The position numbers were made by a program, and so were the translations under genes. DNA of 64,000 nt from Streptomyces albidoflavus (GTDB taxonomy: Bacteria; Actinomycetota; Actinomycetes; Streptomycetales; Streptomycetaceae), in contig NZ_JOII01000006.1 in the NCBI RefSeq assembly GCF_000719955.1, forward strand, positions 248,001 through 312,000. The letters run 5' to 3'. Under the pieces are notes generated by a model. It ran no database searches. It was not told where the DNA came from and saw only the letters and a program-made list of their open reading frames with translations. Positions 9,137-17,461 of the stretch are shown here, piece after piece (within the stretch, counting starts at the first letter, position 1; every line of letters begins with the position of its first letter).

Positions 9137-9865
9137 ATGGGCGCGGAGTTCGGCCGCCGCTCCGGCGGGCAGAGCAGGTTTTCCCAGTGGCTGCACCGCC
9201 GGCCGAAACAGGACCCGGGTGACGAGGCGGCCCGGCGTGAAGAACTGCTGCTGGCCGCGGCCGGGGCGGGACTGCCCCTGGCCCCCGCCGCCCACCCGGA
9301 GGGATACCTCTGTTCGTGCGTGCGCATGGGGTGTCCCACCCCCGCCCGCCACCCGGTCTCCTTCGCCTGGCAGACCCAGTCGACCACCGACAAGGGCCAG
9401 GTCGAGCGCTGGGCCCGGCACCAGCCCGAGGCCAACTTCATCACCGCCACCGGCATGGTCCACGACGTCCTGGACGTCCCCCTCCAGGCGGGCCGCGAGG
9501 CGCTCCAGACCCTGGACGCCGCCGGGGTCGACGTCGGCCCGGTCGCCGAGACGGGCGACGGCCGCATGCTCTTCTTCACCATGACCCGGGGCACCCCCGA
9601 GGACGAGGACGAGTGGTGGCCCTGCGAGCTGGACGCCCACCCGGACACCGACGACGACTCGCCCGGCCTGCGCTGGCACTGCCGCGGCAGCTACGTCCTG
9701 ATCCCCCCGGCCCGCCTCCCGGGCGAGGGCCCCGGCGTCTCCTGGCTACGCGGCCCGGAACACCCCCTCCCCGACCCCCTCACCCTCCTCCCGCACCTCA
9801 CCGACGCCAGCGCCCGCCACACCGGCGAACACGACCCCACGACAGCCTGGCCCTTGGGCCGCTGA
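9137..9865 (+). CDS. Stand-alone primase-polymerase (prim-pol)-like domain protein
   Basis: A 242-residue protein resembling actinobacterial proteins annotated as bifunctional DNA primase/polymerase N-terminal domain. It has the Cys/His segment CSCVRMGCPTPARHP at about residues 57-71 and an ATGMVHDVLDVP strand at the place where active archaeo-eukaryotic primases have an hDhD metal motif. Here the acid pair is spaced as D-V-L-D rather than D-x-D, so catalytic activity is doubtful. No helicase or D5 domain follows. An acidic insertion (TPEDEDEWW) and a GSYVLIPP motif are seen later. The ATG at 9137 follows a GAGGGGA tract. Function in the cell is unknown; no replication or mobile-element genes surround it. 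Confidence 0.65.
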   Translation: MGAEFGRRSGGQSRFSQWLHRRPKQDPGDEAARREELLLAAAGAGLPLAPAAHPEGYLCSCVRMGCPTPARHPVSFAWQTQSTTDKGQVERWARHQPEANFITATGMVHDVLDVPLQAGREALQTLDAAGVDVGPVAETGDGRMLFFTMTRGTPEDEDEWWPCELDAHPDTDDDSPGLRWHCRGSYVLIPPARLPGEGPGVSWLRGPEHPLPDPLTLLPHLTDASARHTGEHDPTTAWPLGR

Positions 9866-9874
9866 CACCTATGA

Positions 9875-9896
9875 AGCCCGGCCGGCGTTTGAGGCC
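9875..9896. repeat. Dispersed CCGGCCGGCGTTTGAGG-type repeat, copy 1
   Basis: AGCCCGGCCGGCGTTTGAGG sits between two convergent genes. Reverse-complement relatives occur at 37471, 37545 and 47325. I recall this word as frequent in Streptomyces intergenic DNA near gene ends. Confidence 0.65.
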
Positions 9897-9955
9897 ATCT
9901 GTGACCGGCACGGACGACGACCCCCGCCCCACCTCACCCCGGCCCGCCGCAGGCG

Positions 9956-10948
9956 CTACTCCCCGACCGCCCCGGTCAACCCCTCGATCCGATTGAGGAA
10001 GACCACCTTCCCGCCGGCGCCGGACCCCTCCGGCCGCGGCACGGTGACGACCTGGTTGGAGACCCGCTCCAGCGTCACCGCCCGCTTGATGTCCCCCTTG
10101 AGCAGCGCCCCCACCTCGGGGCGCACGCTCAGCGGAACCCCCCGCGCGGCCGTCTGCTTCTCGAAGTGCCGCGTGGCGAAGAGCACCATGGCCCCACCGT
10201 CCTCGGTCCGCAGCGCCAGCGGAGCGAAGTCCCCCTTGTCGAGCGGCTGGTCGACCCACTGGGTGGTGCGGCCGGGCCGGTCGGCGTTCTCCTCGCGCTG
10301 CGCCCGCCAGGAGGAGGTGTGCTGCCCGTCGGCGAACAACTCCCCGCCCTCGCCGAGGAAGCCCGCGTACTCCTCGCTCAGCCGCCCCGGCGCGACGGCC
10401 AGGTCCTTGGCGCCGTTCGCCACCGGCACCGCGTTCCCCTGCGCGTCCTCGGAGAACTCCGGTATCTCGTCCGGGGTGAGGATGGAGAGGTAGGCGGCCT
10501 TCCACTCGGCGTCGGGCCCGCTCTTGACGAAGGCGACGAACCAGCGGGTGTCCTGTTGCGGGTCGTCGTCCACGTCCCGGTTGCTGTCGGTGTCCGCGAG
10601 GAACCAGCGCGGCCACCCGGCCTTGGCGGGGATGAGGAAACGGGCGTCGGTCAGCTCCAGCGGGGCGTGACGCGGGTTGCCGCCCGGTGTGTTCTTCCCC
10701 TTGGCCCGCAGGCTGGCCTGGTTGATCTGGCCGAGCGCCCCGGTCACCCGGCCGGCGCTCAGCTCCGGGTCGTACGCCTTGTCACCGGCGTTGTACGCCT
10801 TGGTGAACTCGGCCAGCACCCGGGCCGCCTCGCCCTTCGTGGCGGCGGGTACGACCTCCAGCTCACCGTGGACGGTGACGCAACCGCTCGCCGCCAGCGC
10901 CAGTGCCGAAACCGCCGCCGACAGCGCCAACCCCCGCCGCCTGCTCAT
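9956..10948 (-). CDS. Secreted lipoprotein of unknown function
   Basis: A 330-residue protein with a type II signal: arginines at residues 3-5, a hydrophobic core, and the lipobox LAASGC with the lipidated Cys at 23. The mature part has no metal or catalytic motif that I recognise. Features are a tryptophan-rich GWPRWFLADTD strand, a DDDPQQDTRWFVAFVK segment, and a C-terminal VVFLNRIEG. It resembles a group of Streptomyces lipoproteins of unknown function. It is anchored on the outer face of the membrane. The ATG at 10948 has only a weak ribosome site. It is monocistronic, converging on the prim-pol-like gene; its upstream neighbour, the hmu operon, ends in a strong hairpin. Confidence 0.82.
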   Translation of the reverse strand: MSRRRGLALSAAVSALALAASGCVTVHGELEVVPAATKGEAARVLAEFTKAYNAGDKAYDPELSAGRVTGALGQINQASLRAKGKNTPGGNPRHAPLELTDARFLIPAKAGWPRWFLADTDSNRDVDDDPQQDTRWFVAFVKSGPDAEWKAAYLSILTPDEIPEFSEDAQGNAVPVANGAKDLAVAPGRLSEEYAGFLGEGGELFADGQHTSSWRAQREENADRPGRTTQWVDQPLDKGDFAPLALRTEDGGAMVLFATRHFEKQTAARGVPLSVRPEVGALLKGDIKRAVTLERVSNQVVTVPRPEGSGAGGKVVFLNRIEGLTGAVGE

Positions 10949-11024
10949 CCCTTGCGACCGCCCTTCCCTGCTCCACGTCCGGGCCCGAACCCTATCGGCC
11001 CCGCGCCCGCCCGGCGTACACAGG

Positions 11025-11059
11025 CCGGGCGCGCCTCCCCGGCAGGGAGGCGCGCCCGG
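11025..11059 (-). terminator. Terminator of the hmuTUV operon
   Basis: A perfect 15-bp inverted repeat (CCGGGCGCGCCTCCC and its complement) with a 5-base loop lies just downstream of the hmuV stop codon, on the minus strand. It has no T tract. Confidence 0.75.
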
Positions 11060-11075
11060 AATCCCGGTGCCAGGG

Positions 11076-11921
11076 TCAGCGTTGGCGCACCGGGACGACC
11101 AGAGGGGTGCCGCCCGCCGGATGCGGGAGGACCTCGACGGGCTGGCGGTAGACCTCGCCGATCAGCCCGGCGGTGAAGACCTCGGCGGGCGGGCCCTCGG
11201 CGGCGATCCGGCCGCCGTGCAGGACGGCGGCCCGGTCCGCGTAGGCGGCGGCCAGCTGGAGGTCGTGCAGGACGACGACGACGGCGTCCCCGGCCGCCGC
11301 CCGCTCGCGGCAGATCCGCAGCACCAGTTCCTGGTGGCGCAGGTCGAGGGCGGCGGTGGGTTCGTCGAGCAGCAGCAGCGGGGCGCGTTGGGCGAGGACC
11401 CGGGCGAGGGCGACGCGGGCGCGTTCGCCGCCGGAGAGCGCGGAGAAGGGGCGCCCGGCGAACTCCGTCACCTCGGTCGCGGCCATCGCCGCGCGGACCG
11501 CCTCCTCGTCCTCGTCCTCCCGCTCGGTCCCGGCCCAGGGGGCGCGGCCCATCCGGACCACGTCCTCCACGGGGAACGGGAAGGAGAGCGTGGCCGCCTG
11601 CGGCAGCACCGCCCGGCGCAGGGCCAGTTCGGCCGCGCTCCACTCCCCGGCCGGGCGGCCCGCGACGCGTACGGTGCCCTCGGCCGCCGGGGTGTCGGCG
11701 GCCAGGGCGGCGAGCAGGGTCGACTTGCCGGCGCCGTTCGGGCCGACCAGGGCGAGGACCTGCCCGGCGCGGACGGTGAGGTCCGCCCCGTCGAGGACGG
11801 TGCGCTCGCCGAGGCGGACCCGTAGCCGCTCGGCCTCGGCGAGGACGGTGCCGGGCGCGGGCGCGGCGGGCAGGTCGCGGACGGTGCGCGCGGTGCCGAG
11901 GAGCTTGGCCATCAGGCTCAT
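11076..11921 (-). CDS. hmuV: Heme ABC transporter ATP-binding protein
   Basis: A 281-residue ATPase of the FecE/HmuV type that powers heme import. It has the Walker A GPNGAGKST (about residues 52-60), a Q-loop region PQAATLSFPF, the ABC signature LSGGERARVALARVL, Walker B LLLLDEPTAALD, and the switch His in VVLHD. SFPFPVEDVVRMGR is characteristic of heme/siderophore import ATPases. The ATG at 11921 overlaps the hmuU stop by four bases (ATGA), showing tight translational coupling. It is the last gene of the hmuTUV operon and is followed by a strong hairpin. The heme assignment comes from neighbours (HmuT, HtaA proteins, heme oxygenase); the ATPase alone could equally serve a siderophore. Confidence 0.92.
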   Translation of the reverse strand: MSLMAKLLGTARTVRDLPAAPAPGTVLAEAERLRVRLGERTVLDGADLTVRAGQVLALVGPNGAGKSTLLAALAADTPAAEGTVRVAGRPAGEWSAAELALRRAVLPQAATLSFPFPVEDVVRMGRAPWAGTEREDEDEEAVRAAMAATEVTEFAGRPFSALSGGERARVALARVLAQRAPLLLLDEPTAALDLRHQELVLRICRERAAAGDAVVVVLHDLQLAAAYADRAAVLHGGRIAAEGPPAEVFTAGLIGEVYRQPVEVLPHPAGGTPLVVPVRQR

Positions 11922-13033
11922 GCCCAGCCTCCCTGCTTGCGCCGGGTGCGGCGCAGGAGCCAGAAGAAGAACGGACTGCCGAACAGGGCGGTGAGGACGC
12001 CCAGCGGGAGTTCGGCGGGGGCCGCCACGGTGCGGGCGGCGAGGTCGGCGGCGACCAGGACGAGGGCGCCGCCGAGCGCGCTGCCGGGGACGAGGAAGCG
12101 GTGTCCGGGTCCGGCCGCCATCCGCAGCAGGTGCGGGACGAGCAGGCCGACGAAGGTGATGATCCCGGCGACCGCCACGGCGGCGGCGGTCAGCAGCGCG
12201 ACGACCAGCACCAGGACGATCCGCAGCCGCTCCACGTCGACCCCGAGGTGCCGGGCGGGGCGTTCGCCGAGGGCGAGCAGGTCGAGCTGGCGGGCGTAGA
12301 GCGGGGCGGCGATCAGGCCGGCCAGGGCGCAGGGCAGGACGGCGAGCACCTTGGGCCAGGTGGCCTGGGCGAGCGAGCCGAGCTGCCAGAAGGTGATCTG
12401 GCTGACCTGGGCGTTGTCGGCGAAGAAGATGAAGAGGCCGATGAGGGCGCCGGCGAAGGCGTTGACCGCGATGCCGGTGAGGATCAGCGTGACCACCTCG
12501 GTCCGGCCGCCCGAGCGGGACATGACGTAGACGAGGAGGACGGTGGCGAGTCCGGCGAGGAAGGCGAAGACCGTCACCGTCCAGTTGCCGAAGAAGGTCA
12601 GTCCGAGGGCGATGGAGGCGACCGCGCCGACGGCGGCACCGGAGGAGATGCCGATGACGCCCGGTTCGGCCAGCGGGTTGCCGAAGACGCCCTGCATGAG
12701 GGCGCCCGCGCAGCCGAGCGAGGCGCCGACCAGCAGGGCGAGGACGACCCGGGGGAGCCGGATGTTCCACAGCACGCTCTCCCCGACCCGGTCCAGTTCC
12801 GCGCCGCCGAGGCCGGTGCGGTGCAGGAGGGAGCCGAGGACGTCGCCGATCGGTATGCGGTAGGCGCCGATGCCGGCGGAGAGCAGGCAGAGCAGGACCA
12901 GCGCGGCGATCAGGCCGAGGGTGAGGCCGGCGGTGAGGGAGAGGCGGCGGGCGCGGCCGGGGGACCGCCGGGCCGGACTCTCGTCCTGCGGGCCGCCTTT
13001 GGCGAGGTCGGCGCGGAATGCGGTGGTGGTCAC
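11918..13033 (-). CDS. hmuU: Heme ABC transporter permease (FecCD family)
   Basis: A 371-residue inner-membrane permease with about ten hydrophobic helices. Motifs of the FecCD family are visible: RLPRVVLALLVGASLGCAGA, NPLAEPGVIGISSGAAVGA, and the late GIITFVGLLVPHLLR, which forms the coupling region for the ATPase. A 40-residue charged cytoplasmic leader precedes the first helix. The GTG at 13033 overlaps the hmuT stop codon by four bases (GTGA), and its own stop overlaps hmuV. Its job is to move heme delivered by HmuT across the membrane. It should be controlled with hmuT by the iron box at 14128-14146. Confidence 0.93.
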   Translation of the reverse strand: MTTTAFRADLAKGGPQDESPARRSPGRARRLSLTAGLTLGLIAALVLLCLLSAGIGAYRIPIGDVLGSLLHRTGLGGAELDRVGESVLWNIRLPRVVLALLVGASLGCAGALMQGVFGNPLAEPGVIGISSGAAVGAVASIALGLTFFGNWTVTVFAFLAGLATVLLVYVMSRSGGRTEVVTLILTGIAVNAFAGALIGLFIFFADNAQVSQITFWQLGSLAQATWPKVLAVLPCALAGLIAAPLYARQLDLLALGERPARHLGVDVERLRIVLVLVVALLTAAAVAVAGIITFVGLLVPHLLRMAAGPGHRFLVPGSALGGALVLVAADLAARTVAAPAELPLGVLTALFGSPFFFWLLRRTRRKQGGWA

Positions 13034-14067
13034 TTGGCGTCGTCCTGCCCGGCGTAGAGCTGGTCGACCAGGTCGGCGAGGACCTGGTCGGTGCGCGGGC
13101 CGTAGTTGAGGAGCACGCCGTCGTCGATGGAGACGACGCGGCGGTCCATCCCGGCGGGGGTCTCGGCGACGCCCGGGATCTTGACCAGGCCGTCGACGCC
13201 GTCGACCGACTTCAGTCCCTTGGCCATGACGAGGATCGCGTCGGGGGCGGCCTTGGCGAGGGCCTCGCTGGTGATGGCGGTGAAGTCCTTGCGCAGCCCG
13301 GACTCCTTGCCCGCGTCCAGCGCCCCGGCCGCCTCCAGGAGCGAGCCGGCGCCCGACTCGCGGCCGCCGAGCAGATAGACGGAGGCGGAGCCGCGCAGGT
13401 ACAGGAAGGCGACCCGGGGCCGGTCGGCGGCGGGCAGGTCGGGCACGTCGGCGCGGACCTTCTCGATGCGCTGCTCGGTGCGCTCCACCAGGGCCTTGCC
13501 CGCCTCGGGCACGCCGAGGGCCCCGGCCACGGCCTCGATCCGGGGGCCGATGTCGTCGAGCTCCTTCGGCGGGTCCAGGACGACCAGCGGGATGCCCGCG
13601 TCGCGGATCTGGCTGATGGCCTCGGCCGGCCCGGTGGTGGTGTCGGCGAGGACGACGGTCGGCTTCAGGGAGAGGACGCTCTCGGCGGAGACGTCGTGGG
13701 CCCGCGTCACCACGGGGAGATCGGCGGCCTGTTCGAAGGTGGCGGTGATGTCCCGGGCGACCACCTGCTCGCCGAGGCCGAGGGTGAAGACGATCTCGTT
13801 GAGGCTGCCGGTGAGCGGGACGACCCGGCTGGTGTCCTCGACGGTCACGGTGTGGCCGTCGGCCGAGGCCACCTTGGCGGGGAGCTTCGGCTCGGGGGCT
13901 GGTCCGGCGAGCGGCTCGATCCGGTCGGTCCGCTCCTCGGCGGCCGGGGCGGCCTGCGGCTTCTGCCCGGAGCCACCGCCTTCGGCCGATCCGCCGCATG
14001 CCGTGAGGGCGAGCGCGAGTCCCGCCGCCAGTGCACCGGCCCGAACTGGGATACGCACCGAGTCCAC
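13030..14067 (-). CDS. hmuT: Heme ABC transporter substrate-binding lipoprotein
   Basis: A 345-residue extracytoplasmic binding protein with a lipobox LALTAC (Cys 24). It has the helical-backbone class III binding-protein fold: RVVPLTGSLNEIVFTLGLG at the start of domain 1, SLKPTVVLAD, a long linker helix, and KSVDGVDGLVKIPGVAETPAG in domain 2. The conserved domain-2 part resembles HmuT of corynebacteria, which binds heme. It is the first gene of hmuTUV. The upstream 109 bases hold a textbook iron box shared with the divergent HtaA gene, so expression is probably repressed by DmdR/IdeR under iron sufficiency. A corrinoid or siderophore ligand is a less likely alternative given the neighbours. 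Confidence 0.9.
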   Translation of the reverse strand: MDSVRIPVRAGALAAGLALALTACGGSAEGGGSGQKPQAAPAAEERTDRIEPLAGPAPEPKLPAKVASADGHTVTVEDTSRVVPLTGSLNEIVFTLGLGEQVVARDITATFEQAADLPVVTRAHDVSAESVLSLKPTVVLADTTTGPAEAISQIRDAGIPLVVLDPPKELDDIGPRIEAVAGALGVPEAGKALVERTEQRIEKVRADVPDLPAADRPRVAFLYLRGSASVYLLGGRESGAGSLLEAAGALDAGKESGLRKDFTAITSEALAKAAPDAILVMAKGLKSVDGVDGLVKIPGVAETPAGMDRRVVSIDDGVLLNYGPRTDQVLADLVDQLYAGQDDAK

Positions 14068-14127
14068 CGTCCTGTCGTGCTGTTGAGGTTCTGGTCCCCG
14101 GGGGTTCCGAAGGAGACAGGAGATACC

Positions 14128-14146
14128 TTAGGTTAGCCTTACCTAA
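14128..14146. promoter_or_regulatory. Iron box (DmdR/IdeR operator) between hmuT and the htaA genes
   Basis: TTAGGTTAGCCTTACCTAA differs from the DtxR/IdeR/DmdR consensus TTAGGTTAGSCTAACCTAA at only two positions. It sits in the 109-base divergent gap, 30 bases before the HtaA start codon and about 60 before hmuT, so one site could repress both directions. Confidence 0.9.
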
Positions 14147-14176
14147 AATCACCAGCCTGCCCGAAAGGGAAGTTTC

Positions 14177-15616
14177 ATGCTGTCTGCCAGACGTACCGCC
14201 CGAGCGGGTACCGTCACCGTTCTCGCGGCATTCCTGGGGGCGCTGCTTCCCGCCACCACCGCCCACGCCGCCGACCGCACCGTGCAGGGCGGCCGGCTGG
14301 ACTGGGGGGTCAAGTCCTCGTTCCAGTCGTACGTCACCGGGCCCATCGCGCAGGGGAGTTACACCCTCCAGGGCGGCGCGGCCACGGTCGGCGCCAGCCA
14401 GTTCCGGTTCCACTCGGCGACCGGCTCGTACAACCCGGACACCGGCGCCTTCTCGGCCGGCTTCTCCGGCGGCGTCCGCTTCCTCGGCCACCCGAAGAAC
14501 GGCGGCCACGAACTCGACCTCACCATCGCCCGCCCCACCGTCCGCATCTCCGGCGGCAGCGGCACCCTCTACGCCGACATGACCAGCAAGGCCAAGGGCA
14601 CCGGCCAGGTCACCACCTCCGCCCAGGTCCCGCTGGCCACCCTCAACGTCTCCGGCATCGAGATGCGCGGCGGCGGCGGTCCGATCGGCCTCAGCAACCT
14701 CCCCGCCACCCTCACCTCCCAGGGCGCCCGCGCCTTCGCCGGGTACTACACCGCCGGCACCGCCCTCGACCCGGTCAGCCTCTCCGCCGACCTCCTCGCC
14801 GCCGCCCAGCAGCCCTCCAAGTCCCCCGAGGGCGAGGAGAAGAAGGACGACGGCGGCAAGAAGAAGGACGAGAAGGAGAAGAAGGCCGCCCGCATCGAGG
14901 ACGCCGCCCTCGACTGGGGCGTGCGCCGCACCTTCCGCGAGTACGTCACCGGCTCCATCGCCCAGGGCGAGTGGAAGCTGGCCGACGGCGCCGAGGACGG
15001 CGGAGCCCTCTTCCGCTTCACCTCCGGCCAGGGCACCTTCGACAAGAAGGACCAGCGGCTCGACGCCTCCTTCGACGGCAGTGTCCGCTTCACCGGCGAA
15101 CACGGCCTGGACCTCAGGCTCAGCAAGGTGACCGTCGCCGTCGAGGACGGCAAGGGCACCCTGCGCGCCGACGTCCGCGACGCGGACGAGGTGACGAAGG
15201 ACGTCCCGCTCGTCACCTTCGCCGTGAAGGAACTCCAGGCCGAGGACGGCCTGATCACCCTCACCGAGGTCCCCGCGAAGCTCACCGCCAAGGGCGCCGA
15301 CGCCTTCGGCTCGCTCTACAAGAAGGGCACCGCGATGGACCCCGTCTCCCTCGCCGTCGCCCTCGACAAGAAGGCCGAGTTGCCGCCCCTGCCCGACCTC
15401 GGCTCCGCCGACACCCCGACCGCCTCGCCCGAGCCGAACAAGGCCGCCGCGAAGGAGAAGACCGAACCGGCCGCCGCCGAGAGCTCCTCCCCGGCGCTGC
15501 CGCTGGCCGTCGGCGCCGGTGTCGTCGTCCTGGCCGCGGCCGGCGGCGGGCTGATGATCGCCCGCAGGCGCCGCACGGCCACCCCCGCAGACCACCCCTC
15601 CCCGCAGGACGACTGA
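14177..15616 (+). CDS. HtaA-domain heme-binding surface protein, membrane-anchored
   Basis: A 479-residue secreted protein with a signal peptide (cleavage about residue 34 after HAA). Two HtaA domains follow (about residues 36-215 and 239-395), each opening with a tryptophan-glycine motif (LDWGVKSSFQSYVTG and LDWGVRRTFREYVTG) and containing the FDGSVRFTGEHGLDLR type strand. A Lys/Glu/Asp-rich linker separates them. After an acidic Ala/Pro-rich tail comes a transmembrane helix (PLAVGAGVVVLAAAGGGLMI) and RRRR. There is no sortase motif, so it is membrane-anchored. HtaA domains bind heme in corynebacteria. The ATG at 14177 follows GAAAGGGAAG. It is divergent from hmuTUV across the iron box and is probably the first gene of a two-gene surface operon. 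Confidence 0.9.
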   Translation: MLSARRTARAGTVTVLAAFLGALLPATTAHAADRTVQGGRLDWGVKSSFQSYVTGPIAQGSYTLQGGAATVGASQFRFHSATGSYNPDTGAFSAGFSGGVRFLGHPKNGGHELDLTIARPTVRISGGSGTLYADMTSKAKGTGQVTTSAQVPLATLNVSGIEMRGGGGPIGLSNLPATLTSQGARAFAGYYTAGTALDPVSLSADLLAAAQQPSKSPEGEEKKDDGGKKKDEKEKKAARIEDAALDWGVRRTFREYVTGSIAQGEWKLADGAEDGGALFRFTSGQGTFDKKDQRLDASFDGSVRFTGEHGLDLRLSKVTVAVEDGKGTLRADVRDADEVTKDVPLVTFAVKELQAEDGLITLTEVPAKLTAKGADAFGSLYKKGTAMDPVSLAVALDKKAELPPLPDLGSADTPTASPEPNKAAAKEKTEPAAAESSSPALPLAVGAGVVVLAAAGGGLMIARRRRTATPADHPSPQDD

Positions 15617-15743
15617 CCCCCCGTCGGGACCGTCCCGCGCCCCCCCACGCAGTACCTCACCACCTCCCCCCATGCACGGCTCCCCTTCCTCTCTCCGGCG
15701 CACGACCAGTGCCCCCGGTCCTCACCTCAGGAGATCTCCCGTC

Positions 15744-17288
15744 ATGACCCCCAACCGCCGCCCCGTCGTCCTGGCCGCCGCCGTCGCGACCGCGCTGGGA
15801 CTGGGCGCGACCGCCCTGACGCTCCCCGCCGTCGCCGCCGAGGCGCCGCGCGCCGGCGCCCCCGTGATGGACCTCACCGACGGCACCCTGGACTGGGGCG
15901 TGAAGGAGTCCTTCCGCCGGTACGTCAACGGCGGCGGCACCATCACCACCTCCGGCGGCGCCACGCAGGCCGACGGCAACGGCCCCTTCACCTTCGTGGG
16001 CGGCACCGGCAAGTACAACGAGGCCGGCGACCACGGAGTGAACGTCGCCTTCGACGGCTCCGTCCAGTTCGCCTACCCGACGCACGGGTTCACCATCACC
16101 ATCGACGACCTGAAGGTCGTCACCGTGGGCAACACCGGCTTCATCAAGGCCGACGTGACCCTCAACGACGACACCCAGGACGACATCGACCTCGCCACCG
16201 TCGACCTCGCCGCCGCCACCAAGGGCGACAGCCGCACGGAGCTGGTCTACAAGGACATCCCCACCACGCTGACCGCCGACGGCGCCAAGGCGTTCAACGG
16301 CATGTACAAGGAGGGCGACGCCCTCGACCCGGCCACCCTCTCCGTCAAGGCCACCCCCGCGACCACCGCCCCGCCGACCGAGGGGCCCACCGACGAGCCC
16401 ACGGACGGCCCGACCGAGAAGCCGACGGAGGAGCCCACCGAGAAGCCGACGGAGAAGCCCACCGAGGAGCCCACCGGCAAGCCCACCACCGAGCCCACCG
16501 GGAAGCCCTCCCCGGGCGACAGCCAGGAGCCCGGCCAGGTCGCCAAGGGCACCCTCGCCTGGGGCGTCAAGGAGTCCTTCCGCCGCTACATAGCGACCGG
16601 CGGCTCCGCCACCGTCGCGGGCGGCGCCAAGGACAACGGCAACGGCTACGACTTCCCGTACGCCAAGGCCGACCTGGACGCCGACGCCCGCAAGCTCTCC
16701 GCCTCCTTCGACGGCAGCGTCCGCTTCACCTACCCCTCGCACGGCATCGACATGAAGTTCAGCGACGTCAAGGTCGAGGCCGCCGGGAACAAGGGCACCC
16801 TCTCCGTAGACGTCACCACGCCTCAGGGCACCGAGGACGACGTCGCGTTCGCCACGCTCGACCTGACCGGCGTCTCCTACGAGGCCAAGGACGACGTGGT
16901 CCGCCTGGAGAAGGTCCCGGCCGCCTTCACCGCCGACGGCGCCGCGGTCTTCGCCAACGACACCACCGGCTCCATGTACAAGGAGGGCGAGGCCATCGAC
17001 CCGGTGACCCTCGCTCTCGGCCTCACCGACGACGCCCAGCTGCCCGGCGGCTCCGGCGGCAACGGCGACTCGGGCAACGGCGGTTCGGGCACCGGCGGCA
17101 CGGGCGGCACCGGCTCGGTCGGCTCCGGCACCGTCGGCCAGACCGGCGGCACCGGCGCGCTGGCCTCCACCGGCGCCGAGGTGAACGCGGGCGCCCTCGC
17201 CGGCGCTGCCGCGCTGGTCGTGGCCGCGGGCGCGGGCGTGGTCGTCGCGGCCCGCCGCCGCAACGCCGCGGGCGACGCCGCCAGCTGA
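15744..17288 (+). CDS. HtaA-domain heme-binding protein with LAXTG sortase signal
   Basis: A 514-residue secreted protein. The signal peptide ends about residue 33 (PAVAAEA). HtaA domain 1 (about 45-205, LDWGVKESFRRYVNG) and domain 2 (about 268-435, LAWGVKESFRRYIATG) are joined by a Pro/Thr/Glu/Lys repeat linker (units such as EEPTEKPTEKPT), suited to spanning cell wall. A Gly/Ser/Thr tail leads to LASTG at residues 473-477, then a hydrophobic helix and RRR. This is the LAXTG signal recognised by class E sortases of Streptomyces, so it is probably attached covalently to peptidoglycan. The ATG at 15744 was chosen for its AGGAGA ribosome site. Expected job: capture heme at the wall and pass it to the membrane-anchored HtaA protein and HmuT. 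Confidence 0.9.
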   Translation: MTPNRRPVVLAAAVATALGLGATALTLPAVAAEAPRAGAPVMDLTDGTLDWGVKESFRRYVNGGGTITTSGGATQADGNGPFTFVGGTGKYNEAGDHGVNVAFDGSVQFAYPTHGFTITIDDLKVVTVGNTGFIKADVTLNDDTQDDIDLATVDLAAATKGDSRTELVYKDIPTTLTADGAKAFNGMYKEGDALDPATLSVKATPATTAPPTEGPTDEPTDGPTEKPTEEPTEKPTEKPTEEPTGKPTTEPTGKPSPGDSQEPGQVAKGTLAWGVKESFRRYIATGGSATVAGGAKDNGNGYDFPYAKADLDADARKLSASFDGSVRFTYPSHGIDMKFSDVKVEAAGNKGTLSVDVTTPQGTEDDVAFATLDLTGVSYEAKDDVVRLEKVPAAFTADGAAVFANDTTGSMYKEGEAIDPVTLALGLTDDAQLPGGSGGNGDSGNGGSGTGGTGGTGSVGSGTVGQTGGTGALASTGAEVNAGALAGAAALVVAAGAGVVVAARRRNAAGDAAS

Positions 17289-17304
17289 CCCCGGCAGCCC
17301 GGTC

Positions 17305-17348
17305 CAGGGGCGCGCGGTGGACCCTTCCGGGACCGCCACGCGCCCCTG
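17305..17348 (+). terminator. Terminator of the HtaA operon
   Basis: CAGGGGCGCG pairs with CGCGCCCCTG at the two ends, with an imperfect inner stem (GCGGTGG/CCGCCAC). It lies 17 bases after the stop codon. Confidence 0.6.
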
Positions 17349-17461
17349 AGCCGTACACCCGCGCCCCGTACTCCCGGGGTGCGCCAGGGAACAGGGGGCG
17401 GCCCTCCGTGCGCCCCGGGGCGCCGCACGGAGCCGGGGCCCGGCGGTGTTTCAATTTCCCG

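Noticed and set aside
13030..15703. Long minus-strand open frame continuing upstream of hmuU through the HtaA genes
   Set aside because: Only the hmuU part has permease helices. Upstream it is the shadow of hmuT and of the plus-strand HtaA genes, and the GTGA overlap gives a clear hmuU start.
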